From contig JAGAVH010000072.1 of NCBI GenBank assembly GCA_017942025.1, forward strand, positions 1 through 63,724: DNA of 63,724 nucleotides, read 5' to 3'. The notes beneath the pieces were generated by a model. It did not search any database. It had not been told where the DNA came from and worked only from the letters and a program-made list of their open reading frames with translations. The translations under genes were made by a program, and so were the position numbers. Shown here piece by piece: positions 7,655-15,348 of this stretch (within the stretch, counting starts at the first letter, position 1; each line of letters begins with the position of its first letter). Source of the DNA: Ruminiclostridium sp. Lineage in GTDB: Bacteria; Bacillota; Clostridia; Oscillospirales; Ruminococcaceae.

Positions 7655-8197
7655 ATGACTTTTGATGCGGCAAAAATGTTGCTTGAAGAAAATAATATTT
7701 CTTTTTCTGAATTGCACTTTGATAGCGTTGCCGAGTTTAGATTGCACATATCTCCTTTTGCTTACACAAAAAATGCCGGAACATATCCCGTAAAGGCTTT
7801 AGTTATCACGAGCAATAATAACCACAAGAATATTGAGTTACAGTTCATTGATGAAAATAATGACGGCAACTATACTTTTGTTGATTTGTACTTTGGTGAA
7901 TATTTCTTCGAACTTTTTGACTGCCAAGAAGAATTTTTACAACAGTCAATTACCGATGAAATAAAGAGCGTTATTTCAAATGAAGTAATAGTTATTGTTG
8001 CCAATGATTTAAAAAAAGGAAAATGGATTGGTGACCAAATTTTTGACAAAAATGAAAAAGATGGTTTTGGGTTACCTGGTTTTGAAAAAACAATGCAACG
8101 GCTTAACAAGAAGAAGGGCTTTGTTGCAAAGCTTTTTGGATCAAAAACACAATATGAAATCTATGATTGGAATTCATACCAATGCATGATTAAGTAG
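7655..8197 (+). CDS. protein of unknown function behind a repeat-controlled promoter
   Basis: A 180-residue acidic soluble protein without signal peptide. The middle (VDLYFGEYFFELFDCQEEFL) is rich in aromatic and acidic residues; the end (KKGFVAKLFGSKTQYEIYDW) is basic then aromatic. I recognise no family. I place the start at ATG 7655 since AAGGTGGTGA ends about 5 bp before it; GTG codons at 7643 and 7646 lie inside that site. The gene is monocistronic, bracketed by the AATCGTT repeat promoter and two terminators. Confidence 0.65.
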   Translation: MTFDAAKMLLEENNISFSELHFDSVAEFRLHISPFAYTKNAGTYPVKALVITSNNNHKNIELQFIDENNDGNYTFVDLYFGEYFFELFDCQEEFLQQSITDEIKSVISNEVIVIVANDLKKGKWIGDQIFDKNEKDGFGLPGFEKTMQRLNKKKGFVAKLFGSKTQYEIYDWNSYQCMIK

Positions 8198-8242
8198 GTT
8201 GCACCCCCCTTTCCCTAAAAATGCACCCCAAAAAACAGCTTT

Positions 8243-8269
8243 GCACCCCCTTACTTCAAAAGGGGGTGC
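8243..8269 (+). terminator. terminator of the 7655 gene
   Basis: GCACCCCCTT pairs with AAGGGGGTGC around 7 bases, followed by ATTTGTATT. Two further TGCACCCC copies lie just upstream (about 8200 and 8222), which could form alternative stems. Confidence 0.7.
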
Positions 8270-8296
8270 ATTTGTATTAAAATTAGGGTTAGTCTT

Positions 8297-8332
8297 CAAA
8301 AGAACTGATGCAATGCATCAGTTCTTTTTTTT
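8297..8332. terminator. second terminator hairpin
   Basis: AAAGAACTGATGCA pairs with TGCATCAGTTCTTT with a short loop and a run of eight T. It insulates the promoter at 8391-8419. Confidence 0.8.
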
Positions 8333-8390
8333 GTAGTCTTATGTATGACCATGATTTTACTGTGAGAAAATCGGTGGTTTTATTTTTTTA

Positions 8391-8419
8391 TTGAATCCCG
8401 TCCGAAAATATGATACAAT
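8391..8419 (+). promoter_or_regulatory. promoter of the 8451 gene
   Basis: TTGAAT, a 17-bp spacer and TACAAT, 31 bp before the ATG. Confidence 0.6.
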
Positions 8420-8450
8420 ATTATTATAATATTTTTCAGCAGGTGGAATT

Positions 8451-8783
8451 ATGGCTATTACTATAAATATATATTACAACGGTAAAAACGGCAATGCTAA
8501 AAAATTTGCAGAGGAGATGATTTCAAGCGGAATCGTTGATAGAATCCGTGCGGAACAGGGCAATCTCAGATATGAATATTTTATGCCCTTTGACGATGCT
8601 GAAACTATTCTGCTGATAGACAGCTGGGAAAATCAGGAGGTGCTTGATATTCATCACGCTACACCTATGATGAAGGAGATTATCAGCCTTCGGGAAAAGT
8701 ATGACCTTACAATGAAGGTTGAAAGATTTGTTTCGGACGAAGCGGGAATACCTGAAAAGGATAAGGCTTTTATAAAAAATTAA
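8451..8783 (+). CDS. ABM-domain monooxygenase-like protein
   Basis: A 110-residue protein with the one-domain ferredoxin-like fold pattern of the antibiotic biosynthesis monooxygenase (YgiN-like) superfamily: a first strand, a helix (NAKKFAEEMISSG), GNLRYEYFMPFDD, ILLIDSWENQEVLDIHHATP, and a terminal strand (LTMKVERFV). Small dimeric members act as quinol or haem-degrading monooxygenases; substrate cannot be read from sequence. AGCAGGTGG precedes the ATG. It is followed closely by the unknown gene at 8800 and the nrdG-like gene. Confidence 0.8.
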   Translation: MAITINIYYNGKNGNAKKFAEEMISSGIVDRIRAEQGNLRYEYFMPFDDAETILLIDSWENQEVLDIHHATPMMKEIISLREKYDLTMKVERFVSDEAGIPEKDKAFIKN

Positions 8784-8799
8784 AGAAGGAAGAAAAATT

Positions 8800-9162
8800 A
8801 TGAACGAAAATAAATGTACGTTTAATGAGCTTGAGTTTTTTGCACACATAAAAAAGAGACCGGGAATGTATTTCGGAGAACCTTCCCTGTTTTTTATGAG
8901 AAATTATATTTTGGGGATGCAACATGCCTTTAGTTTCTGTGGTTATCAGGATAAATTCAAGTATTTTCATTTATTTACTGAATGGTATCAGGAAAATGTT
9001 ATCAATGATGAAAGAGGCTACCAAAACGGTTATGCAAACTGGTATACTCATTTGATGTATGTAACCGCCTGTCACGACAAAGAGGCATTAGAGAGATTTC
9101 TCCGCGAATTTGAGAGATATCTGGAGGAAGTACATAATATTTCCCTGCCGGAAGTGAATTAA
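8800..9162 (+). CDS. small unknown protein
   Basis: A 120-residue protein rich in aromatic residues. It contains KKRPGMYFGEPSL near residue 18, a motif like one in the GyrB/ParE ATPase domain, but nothing else of that fold is present. Helical segments LERFLREFERYLEEVHN and FKYFHLFTEWYQEN follow. No TM segment or signal peptide. Start after GAAGGAAGAAA, 16 bp after the previous gene. No family recognised. Confidence 0.7.
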   Translation: MNENKCTFNELEFFAHIKKRPGMYFGEPSLFFMRNYILGMQHAFSFCGYQDKFKYFHLFTEWYQENVINDERGYQNGYANWYTHLMYVTACHDKEALERFLREFERYLEEVHNISLPEVN

Positions 9163-9183
9163 ATTAAAGAGGTACTATATATT

Positions 9184-9873
9184 ATGAAAATAAAAGGACT
9201 GCAGAAGCTGACATTACTTGACTACCCTGAAAAAATGGCTTGTACCGTTTTTTTAGCAGGGTGTAATTTCCGTTGTCCCTTCTGCCACAATGCTTCGCTT
9301 GTAACAAATATTGACGATGATTATATAAGCGAGGAAGAATTCTTCTCCTTTTTAAATAAAAGAAAGGGGATTTTAAACGGCGTCTGCATTACAGGCGGTG
9401 AGCCTACCCTGTATCCTGATTTAGAGGATTTTATCCGCAGGATAAAGGAGATGGGGTATCTGGTAAAGCTTGATACCAACGGCTATAACCCCGATATACT
9501 CATTGACCTTGTAAATAAAGGTCTTATCGACTATGTAGCTATGGATATAAAGAACAGCAAGGAAAAGTATGCGGTTACGGCAGGCCTTCCCTCCCTTGAT
9601 ATAACCAGAATAGAAAAAAGCGTTCAATTTCTTTTATCGGGGGCGGTTCCTTATGAATTCCGCACAACAGTTGTAAAAGAGCTGCATAACGAGGAGGATA
9701 TGAAAAGCATATCCCATTGGATAGAAAATGCTGACAGATATTTCCTTCAGAGCTTTCAGGATTCGGGAGATCTTATCGAAAACGGATATAGCGGATATGA
9801 CAAAGATTATATGCAATATTTGTTGAACATTACCAAAGATGGCTTAACAAAGGCAAATCTGCGAGGTGTGTAA
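9184..9873 (+). CDS. nrdG: radical SAM NrdG-type activating enzyme
   Basis: A radical SAM activase of 229 residues. The cluster motif CNFRCPFCH (residues about 28-36, CxxxCxxC) binds the 4Fe-4S cluster that cleaves S-adenosylmethionine; ITGGEPTL is the SAM-binding GGE motif. Length and the N-terminal LQKLTLLDYPEKMACTVFLAG fit the NrdG2-type anaerobic ribonucleotide reductase activators, which install the glycyl radical on NrdD. The nrdD gene follows 138 bp downstream but under its own NrdR-type promoter, so the pairing is by neighbourhood, not shared transcript. Confidence 0.88.
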   Translation: MKIKGLQKLTLLDYPEKMACTVFLAGCNFRCPFCHNASLVTNIDDDYISEEEFFSFLNKRKGILNGVCITGGEPTLYPDLEDFIRRIKEMGYLVKLDTNGYNPDILIDLVNKGLIDYVAMDIKNSKEKYAVTAGLPSLDITRIEKSVQFLLSGAVPYEFRTTVVKELHNEEDMKSISHWIENADRYFLQSFQDSGDLIENGYSGYDKDYMQYLLNITKDGLTKANLRGV

Positions 9874-9920
9874 ACACAATATATTGTGGTGTGGCTAAAA
9901 TTTTTTCACTTTATATTGTA
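9874..9920 (+). promoter_or_regulatory. pair of NrdR boxes upstream of nrdD
   Basis: Two related sites, CACAATATATTGTG (9875-9888) and CACTTTATATTGTA (9907-9920), agree at 11 of 14 bases and are 32 bp apart, three helical turns. Sequence and spacing match the known operator pattern of the ATP-sensing repressor NrdR. They lie just upstream of the -35 box. Confidence 0.8.
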
Positions 9921-9928
9921 TTTTCCTC

Positions 9929-9957
9929 TTGACAAATCAAGTGAAATGTATTATACT
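9929..9957 (+). promoter_or_regulatory. nrdD promoter
   Basis: TTGACA at 9929-9934, a 17-bp spacer and TATACT at 9952-9957, about 55 bp before the ATG. Confidence 0.8.
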
Positions 9958-10011
9958 TGACTTACGCTCCCGAAAAATCGGGGTTAAAAAAAGAAAGGAA
10001 GGAATCACAAT

Positions 10012-12390
10012 ATGTATAATGTTGTAAAAAGAAACGGAAAAGTAGTTGAGTTTGACATCAGCAAGATTTCCGAAGCTATAGCAAGAGCCTTTGAAGCTCA
10101 GGAAAAAGAATATAACCCCAATATCATTGATTTTTTATCGTTAAAGGTTACGGCTGATTTTGAGCCTAAAATAGAAGATCACCTTATCGCAGTGGAGGAC
10201 ATTCAGGACAGCGTTGAATCTGTTCTCGTTCAGGCCGGTTATGCTGATGTTGCAAAGGCATACATCCTTTACAGAAGACAGAGAGAAAAGCTTCGTAATA
10301 TGAAGTCTACAGTTCTTGACTATAAGAACATAGTAGACAGCTATGTTAAGGTTACAGACTGGAGAGTTAAGGAAAACTCTACAGTTACCTACTCTGTAGG
10401 CGGTCTTATTCTTAGCAACTCAGGCGCTATCACAGCTAACTACTGGTTATCTGAAATCTATGATGATGAAATCTCCAATGCACACAGAAACGCAGATATC
10501 CACATCCACGATCTTTCAATGCTTACAGGCTACTGTGCAGGTTGGTCCTTAAAGCAGCTTATCAAGGAAGGTCTTGGCGGTGTTACAGGTAAGATTACCT
10601 CTGCTCCTGCAAAGCATCTTGCTACACTGTGCAACCAGATGGTAAACTTCCTTGGTATTATGCAGAACGAATGGGCAGGCGCTCAGGCATTCTCATCCTT
10701 TGATACATATCTTGCTCCCTTCGTAAAGGCTGACAACTTAAACTATGATCAGGTTAAAAAGTGCATAGAATCCTTTATCTACGGTGTAAACACACCCTCT
10801 CGCTGGGGTACACAGGCTCCCTTCTCAAATATCACTCTTGACTGGACAGTACCTAACGACCTTGCAGAGCTCAATGCTATCGTTGGCGGCGTAGAGATGC
10901 CCTTCAAGTACAAGGATTGCAAGAAAGAAATGGATATGGTAAACAAGGCGTTTATCGAAACTATGATTGAAGGCGACGCTAACGGCAGAGGCTTCCAGTA
11001 TCCTATCCCCACATATTCAATCACCAGCGACTTTGACTGGTCTGAAACAGAAAACAACAAGCTTCTCTTTGAGATGACTTCAAAATACGGCACACCTTAC
11101 TTCTCAAACTACATCAACAGCGATATGGAGCCCAGCGATGTACGTAGTATGTGCTGCAGACTGAGACTTGACCTTCGTGAGCTTCGTAAGAAGTCAGGCG
11201 GCTTCTTCGGCAGCGGCGAAAGCACAGGTTCTGTGGGCGTTGTAACAATCAATATGCCCAGAATCGCTTATCTTGCAAAGGATAAGGAAGAATTCTACAA
11301 GAACCTCGACAGACTTATGGATATCTCCGCACGTTCACTGAAAATCAAGAGAGAAGTTATCACAAAGCTTCTCAACGAAGGACTTTATCCTTATACAAAG
11401 CGTTATCTCGGTACTTTCAACAACCACTTCTCTACTATTGGTCTTGTTGGTATGAACGAGGTTGGTCTTAACGCAAAATGGCTGAAGAAGGACCTTACAC
11501 ACGAGGAGACACAGGAATTCACCAAGGAAGTATTAAACCACATGAGAGAAAGACTTTCCGATTATCAGGAAAAGTACGGCGATCTCTACAACCTCGAAGC
11601 TACTCCTGCTGAATCCACAAGCTTCCGTCTTGCAAAGCACGATGTAAGTCACTACCCTGACATTGTAACAGCTACAGACAGAACTCAGGGCGGCGCTCCC
11701 TACTATACAAACTCTTCTCACTTACCTGTTGGTTATACAGACGATATCTTTGCGGCTCTCGATATTCAGGATGAGCTTCAGACACTCTACACATCAGGTA
11801 CTGTATTCCATGCGTTCCTCGGTGAAAAGCTCCCCGACTGGAAGTCAGCGGCATCTCTTATCCGCACCATCGCTCAGAACTACAAGCTTCCCTACTATAC
11901 ACTTTCTCCCACATATTCAGTATGTAAGAATCACGGTTATATCGCAGGCGAAGTTAATGTTTGTCCTGAATGCGGTGAAGTAACAGAGGTTTACAGCCGT
12001 ATCACCGGCTACTATCGTCCCGTTAAGAACTGGAACGACGGTAAGGCTCAGGAATACAAGGAAAGAAAGGTATATAACCCTGAAAAATTTGACGGCAAGA
12101 CACCTTCAAAGGTGGCAACTGCTGAAGAAAAGCACGAGGAGACTACCTGCAAGGCAGAGGCTGACAAACTGATGCTCTTTGCTACCAGCACCTGTCCCAA
12201 CTGCAAGATGGCGGCACACTTCCTTGAAAAGGCAGGCATTGAATTTGAAAAGGTAATGGCAGACGCCGATCCCGAACTTGCAAAGCAGTTCGGAGTGCTT
12301 CAGGCTCCCACTCTTGTAAGAGTTGCAGACGGCAATGTAGAAAAGATAGTAAACCTTTCAAACATCAAGGCATTCGTCGAAAACAACTAA
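10012..12390 (+). CDS. nrdD: class III ribonucleotide reductase fused to a glutaredoxin-like domain
   Basis: NrdD reduces ribonucleoside triphosphates with a glycyl radical under anaerobiosis. The 792 residues comprise an N-terminal ATP-cone (about 1-95, starting with NVVKRNGKVVEFDISKI), the catalytic barrel, a zinc site (CKNHGY and CPECG at about 638-652), the glycyl radical loop RITGYY (about 662), and a C-terminal extension from about 718 beginning LMLFATSTCPNCKMAAHF. The CPNC motif and PTLVRV identify the extension as a glutaredoxin/NrdH-like domain, probably the internal reductant. NrdR boxes precede the gene. A 336-bp element is inserted in its terminator. Confidence 0.95.
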   Translation: MYNVVKRNGKVVEFDISKISEAIARAFEAQEKEYNPNIIDFLSLKVTADFEPKIEDHLIAVEDIQDSVESVLVQAGYADVAKAYILYRRQREKLRNMKSTVLDYKNIVDSYVKVTDWRVKENSTVTYSVGGLILSNSGAITANYWLSEIYDDEISNAHRNADIHIHDLSMLTGYCAGWSLKQLIKEGLGGVTGKITSAPAKHLATLCNQMVNFLGIMQNEWAGAQAFSSFDTYLAPFVKADNLNYDQVKKCIESFIYGVNTPSRWGTQAPFSNITLDWTVPNDLAELNAIVGGVEMPFKYKDCKKEMDMVNKAFIETMIEGDANGRGFQYPIPTYSITSDFDWSETENNKLLFEMTSKYGTPYFSNYINSDMEPSDVRSMCCRLRLDLRELRKKSGGFFGSGESTGSVGVVTINMPRIAYLAKDKEEFYKNLDRLMDISARSLKIKREVITKLLNEGLYPYTKRYLGTFNNHFSTIGLVGMNEVGLNAKWLKKDLTHEETQEFTKEVLNHMRERLSDYQEKYGDLYNLEATPAESTSFRLAKHDVSHYPDIVTATDRTQGGAPYYTNSSHLPVGYTDDIFAALDIQDELQTLYTSGTVFHAFLGEKLPDWKSAASLIRTIAQNYKLPYYTLSPTYSVCKNHGYIAGEVNVCPECGEVTEVYSRITGYYRPVKNWNDGKAQEYKERKVYNPEKFDGKTPSKVATAEEKHEETTCKAEADKLMLFATSTCPNCKMAAHFLEKAGIEFEKVMADADPELAKQFGVLQAPTLVRVADGNVEKIVNLSNIKAFVENN

Positions 12391-12399
12391 ATAAAATTT

Positions 12400-12427
12400 A
12401 TGCCCTTGCAGTTTTCTGCAAGGGCAT
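12400..12427. repeat. 28-bp direct repeat, left copy (nrdD terminator stem)
   Basis: The stem ATGCCCTTGCAG, loop TTTT, then CTGCAAGGGCAT, 10 bp after the nrdD stop. It is identical to 12764-12791, but here the stem is followed by CAGCGTG with no T-tract. Read as the left target duplication of the inserted element. Confidence 0.85.
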
Positions 12428-12763
12428 CAGCGTGTAGACAAAGTCTTGTCTACACGCTGTCAGACGATGAAAAACGCACGTCAGCCATTGATTTTGACCT
12501 GTTCGGTCAAAATCGTCAACCGCCCCGACAGGCGTACATACGGCAAGGACGCCGTAAAGCGAACACCAAAAGTGCATCACGACGATGCACAACAAAGTGT
12601 TCGCATAAGTTACAGTTGAGGGGCGGATGACGAAGTAAGCAAAAATGCTTTAGGGAAGCCGTTTCCGGCTTCCCTAAACTTTTGTATCAACATTTTTATT
12701 TGTCCGTATGATAAGTATAAATTTTAACGCATTTTTGCGGTGCGTGAGTTTGTCTTCAGTCTG
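12428..12763 (+). mobile_element. terminator-inserted MITE-like element, copy 1
   Basis: A 336-bp non-coding element bounded by CAG and CTG. The two ends form imperfect inverted repeats (consensus CAGNNTGWAGACAAASTC, 14 of 18 matching). The left end is itself a perfect 14-bp hairpin (12428-12459). Inside are TTTTGACC/GGTCAAAA, a long-range stem CCGCCCC (12520-12526) with GGGGCGG (12620-12626) enclosing ACGGC/GCCGT, GCGAACAC/GTGTTCGC and GTGCATC/GATGCAC, then the 13-bp hairpin TTTAGGGAAGCCG (12649 on), and ACGCA/TGCGT near the right end. The right 143 bp differ from the second copy (60206-60447, inverted) at about nine positions. Perfect 28-bp direct repeats flank it. No transposase is encoded. 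Confidence 0.85.
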
Positions 12764-12791
12764 ATGCCCTTGCAGTTTTCTGCAAGGGCAT
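12764..12791 (+). terminator. 28-bp direct repeat, right copy, with T-tract
   Basis: The same stem-loop as 12400-12427, here followed by TTTTAT, so this copy keeps the functional terminator form. It now ends any nrdD transcript that reads through the element, and it lies just before the trxB promoter. Confidence 0.85.
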
Positions 12792-12808
12792 TTTATATTC
12801 CTCTTATC

Positions 12809-12837
12809 TTGACAATTACCTTTTTTTATGCTAAAAT
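12809..12837 (+). promoter_or_regulatory. trxB promoter
   Basis: TTGACA at 12809-12814, a 17-bp spacer and TAAAAT at 12832-12837. Confidence 0.75.
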
Positions 12838-12891
12838 TTTTAGTATCTCATTGTGTTTTGTGAGATCAATAAAAGCAAAGGAATTTCAGAT

Positions 12892-13803
12892 ATGTACGAT
12901 ATAATTATAGTAGGCGCAGGCCCTGCGGGACTTACTGCGGCAATATACGCAAGAAGAGCAGAAAAGACTGCTCTCGTAATTGAAAAATCCACCTTTGGCG
13001 GACAGATAACCCATTCTCCCAGGGTAGAAAATTACCCCGGCTTTGCCGTAATGAGTGGTACAGAATTTGCTGATAAATTAGTAGAACAGGCACTCGGTCA
13101 GGGTGCGGAAATTGAGCTTGACGCCGTTAACAAAATCGAAAAATCAGATAACGGCTACAAGGTTATCTGCGACGGTGGAGAATTTTTCGGCAAGGCAATT
13201 ATAATTGCTACCGGCTCGCATCACAGACAGCTTGGCATCGAAAGAGAGAATGATTTTGTAGGCGAGGGTATTTCCTACTGTGCGGTATGTGACGGCGCAT
13301 TCTACAGAGATTGCTCCGTTGCCGTTATCGGCGGAGGTAATTCAGCACTTCAGGAGGCTGTTATGCTCAGCGACATCTGCAAGGACGTAACCGTAGTGCA
13401 GAATCTTGATTTTCTTACCGGTGAGCAGAAGCTCCAGAATGACATCGAAGAAAAGGATAATATAAAGGTCATCCTTTCTGCCACAGTAACGGGCATCATC
13501 GCAGACAACAAGTTTGAGGGAATCAGACTTTCAGTAAAGGGCGAAGACGTCGAGCTTAAAGTTGACGGTGTTTTTGTTGCCATCGGTCAACAGCCTGAAA
13601 ACGAGCCTTTCAGGGACGTGGTAAAGCTGAACGAGTACGGCTATATCGAAGCAGACGAAAGCTGTCTGCCCGAAACTGAGCTGCAGGGCATATTTGTTGC
13701 AGGCGACTGCAGAACAAAGGCAATAAGACAGATAACCACAGCTACCGCTGACGGTGCAACTGCGGCAATTTCCGCTTGCAGATATATCGATTCTCTGAAA
13801 TAA
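12892..13803 (+). CDS. trxB: thioredoxin reductase (NADPH)
   Basis: A flavoenzyme that reduces thioredoxin with NADPH. The 303 residues contain the FAD-binding GAGPAGLTAAIYARRA, the redox CAVCDG pair (CxxC, about residue 130), the NADPH-binding GGGNSALQEAVML and the C-terminal FAD motif GIFVAGDC. The start at ATG 12892 follows AAAGGAATTTCAGAT and gives the standard MYDIIIVGAGPAG beginning. The next gene starts 4 bp after the stop. Proximity to nrdD is suggestive, since ribonucleotide reductases need thiol reductants. Confidence 0.95.
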   Translation: MYDIIIVGAGPAGLTAAIYARRAEKTALVIEKSTFGGQITHSPRVENYPGFAVMSGTEFADKLVEQALGQGAEIELDAVNKIEKSDNGYKVICDGGEFFGKAIIIATGSHHRQLGIERENDFVGEGISYCAVCDGAFYRDCSVAVIGGGNSALQEAVMLSDICKDVTVVQNLDFLTGEQKLQNDIEEKDNIKVILSATVTGIIADNKFEGIRLSVKGEDVELKVDGVFVAIGQQPENEPFRDVVKLNEYGYIEADESCLPETELQGIFVAGDCRTKAIRQITTATADGATAAISACRYIDSLK

Positions 13804-13806
13804 GCT

Positions 13807-14256
13807 ATGATAGTTATAGAAAAAGCCTGCAAGGAGGATTCAGCCGAAATACTGAAACTACAGTATATAGCTTATCAGAGCGAGGCTATGCTCTTTGGTA
13901 CTACCGATATTCCACCGCTGAAGCAGACTCTTGATGAGGTTTTGCAGGAATTTCAAAGAGGTATCATCCTTAAAACTACAGATGAAAACGGTAATATCAT
14001 CGGCTCTGTAAGAGCTTATTGTGAAAATGGTACAGCCTACATAGGAAAACTGATGGTACATCCCGATTTTCAGAAAAAGGGTATCGGCTCGATGCTCTTA
14101 TCGGAAATAGAAAAGCAGTTCCCCGCCCTCAGATACGAGCTTTTCACCAGTACAAGAAGTGTAAACAACATAAGGCTCTATCAGAAGCTGGGATACAGGA
14201 TTTTTAAGGAAGAGACTGTAACGGAAGAATTGCAGTTCGTTTATATGGAAAAGTAA
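13807..14256 (+). CDS. GNAT family N-acetyltransferase
   Basis: A 149-residue GNAT domain. The acetyl-CoA-binding motif A is clear at about residues 77-95 (KLMVHPDFQKKGIGSMLLSE, the Q/RxxGxG/A signature). The C-terminal NNIRLYQKLGYRIFKEE is the usual end motif. The substrate cannot be predicted. It starts 4 bp after the trxB stop, so translation is probably coupled. Confidence 0.88.
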   Translation: MIVIEKACKEDSAEILKLQYIAYQSEAMLFGTTDIPPLKQTLDEVLQEFQRGIILKTTDENGNIIGSVRAYCENGTAYIGKLMVHPDFQKKGIGSMLLSEIEKQFPALRYELFTSTRSVNNIRLYQKLGYRIFKEETVTEELQFVYMEK

Positions 14257-14263
14257 ATAGCTT

Positions 14264-14296
14264 AACCGCCCGTATGCTTAATGCACACGGGCGGTT
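14264..14296. terminator. terminator after the GNAT gene
   Basis: AACCGCCCG pairs with CGGGCGGTT around 15 bases, shortly after the stop of the trxB-GNAT unit. Confidence 0.65.
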
Positions 14297-14303
14297 GATT
14301 GTG

Positions 14304-14334
14304 CAAAAAAACGCCCTCGGAAAACCGAAGGCGT
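14304..14334 (-). terminator. tsf terminator
   Basis: On the minus strand ACGCCTTCGG pairs with CCGAGGGCGT around TTTT and is followed by seven T. Confidence 0.8.
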
Positions 14335-14394
14335 CTTATTGTGTGTGTTAGTTTTTGCTACAGAATAGCGTGTAGTTTTCGTTTAAACGAGTTA

Positions 14395-15315
14395 TTAGTT
14401 AACCATTGAAGCAACTTCGTCAGCGAAGTTGTCTTCCTTCTTCTGGATACCTTCGCCCTTTTCGAAACGAGCGAATTCAACAACCTTGATGTTGCCACCT
14501 ACAGAAGCAATGTACTTTGCAACTGTCATGTTGGGGTCCTTAACGAAGGGCTGATCGAGTAAGCAGATTTCTTCTGCGAACTTTCTCATTCTGCCTTCAA
14601 CGATCTTTTCAAGAACATTCTGAGGCTTGGGCTTAGCAGATTCTTCATTTTCCTTCTTAACGAGCTGGAGCTGAACTTCCTTTTCTTCTTCGATTACAGA
14701 AGCAGGAACGTCTGCCTGAGAAACGAACTGAGGAGCAGAAGCTGTGATCTGGAGTAAGAGATCCTTTGCACAAGCCTTAACTGCATCGCTGTTTACGTCG
14801 TCAGCTTCGAGCTTTAACATAGAACCGATGATGGAGCCGCCACCGTTGTGAATGTATGTGAAGAGGTCGCCTGACATCTTCGTGAAACGACGGATCTGGA
14901 TGTTTTCGCCGATTGTAGCGATTCTTTCTGTAAGAACGTCTGATACGAGCTCTTCTGTACCGAATGCCTTAACGTTCTTTAATGCTTCAACGTCTGCAAC
15001 GTCGTTAGCAAGAATTGTATCAGCAATGAGCTCTACGAATTCGATAAATCTGTCTGTCTTAGCTGCGAAGTCTGTTTCAACGTTGATTTCTACAACAACG
15101 CCAATCTTCTTAGCTTCGTCAACCTTAGTGTATACAAGGCCTTCTGCTGCGATTCTGCCAGACTTCTTGGCAGCCTTTGCAAGACCCTTTTCACGGAGTG
15201 ACTTGATAGCTGCGTCGATGTCGCCGCCGCATTCTTCAAGTGCTCTCTTGCAATCCATCATACCGCAGTTTGTAAGTTCCTTTAACTGCTTTACGTCCTG
15301 TGCTGAAATAGCCAT
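14395..15315 (-). CDS. tsf: translation elongation factor Ts
   Basis: EF-Ts is the nucleotide exchange factor that regenerates EF-Tu-GTP. The 306 residues start with the UBA-like N-terminal domain (VKQLKELTNCGMMDCKRAL) and hold the signature VEINVETDFAAKTDRF (about residues 75-90), followed by the two-lobed core and a C-terminal module with QPFVKDPNMTVAKYI. It lies 33 bp downstream of rpsB, the usual rpsB-tsf order, and ends at the terminator at 14304-14334. Confidence 0.97.
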   Translation of the reverse strand: MAISAQDVKQLKELTNCGMMDCKRALEECGGDIDAAIKSLREKGLAKAAKKSGRIAAEGLVYTKVDEAKKIGVVVEINVETDFAAKTDRFIEFVELIADTILANDVADVEALKNVKAFGTEELVSDVLTERIATIGENIQIRRFTKMSGDLFTYIHNGGGSIIGSMLKLEADDVNSDAVKACAKDLLLQITASAPQFVSQADVPASVIEEEKEVQLQLVKKENEESAKPKPQNVLEKIVEGRMRKFAEEICLLDQPFVKDPNMTVAKYIASVGGNIKVVEFARFEKGEGIQKKEDNFADEVASMVN

Positions 15316-15348
15316 TGTTCTATCTCCTTTATATAGTAAGATTTTTAA

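Noticed and set aside
8800-9162. GyrB-like ATPase fragment
   Set aside because: RPGMY resembles the GyrB motif, but the protein is only 120 residues long and no ATP-binding GxxGxG or other Bergerat-fold motif is found.
12400-12630. Open frame of 76 codons within the element at 12428-12763
   Set aside because: It starts inside the terminator hairpin, has no ribosome site, shows no recognisable protein pattern, and is not preserved in the second copy, which lacks about 100 bp there.
12428-12763. Group II intron or IS200/IS605-type origin of the element
   Set aside because: Group IIC introns also insert after terminators, but there is no reverse transcriptase, no domain V-like hairpin, and intron insertion does not duplicate the target. 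IS200/IS605 elements make no target duplication, whereas perfect 24-28 bp duplications are present here.
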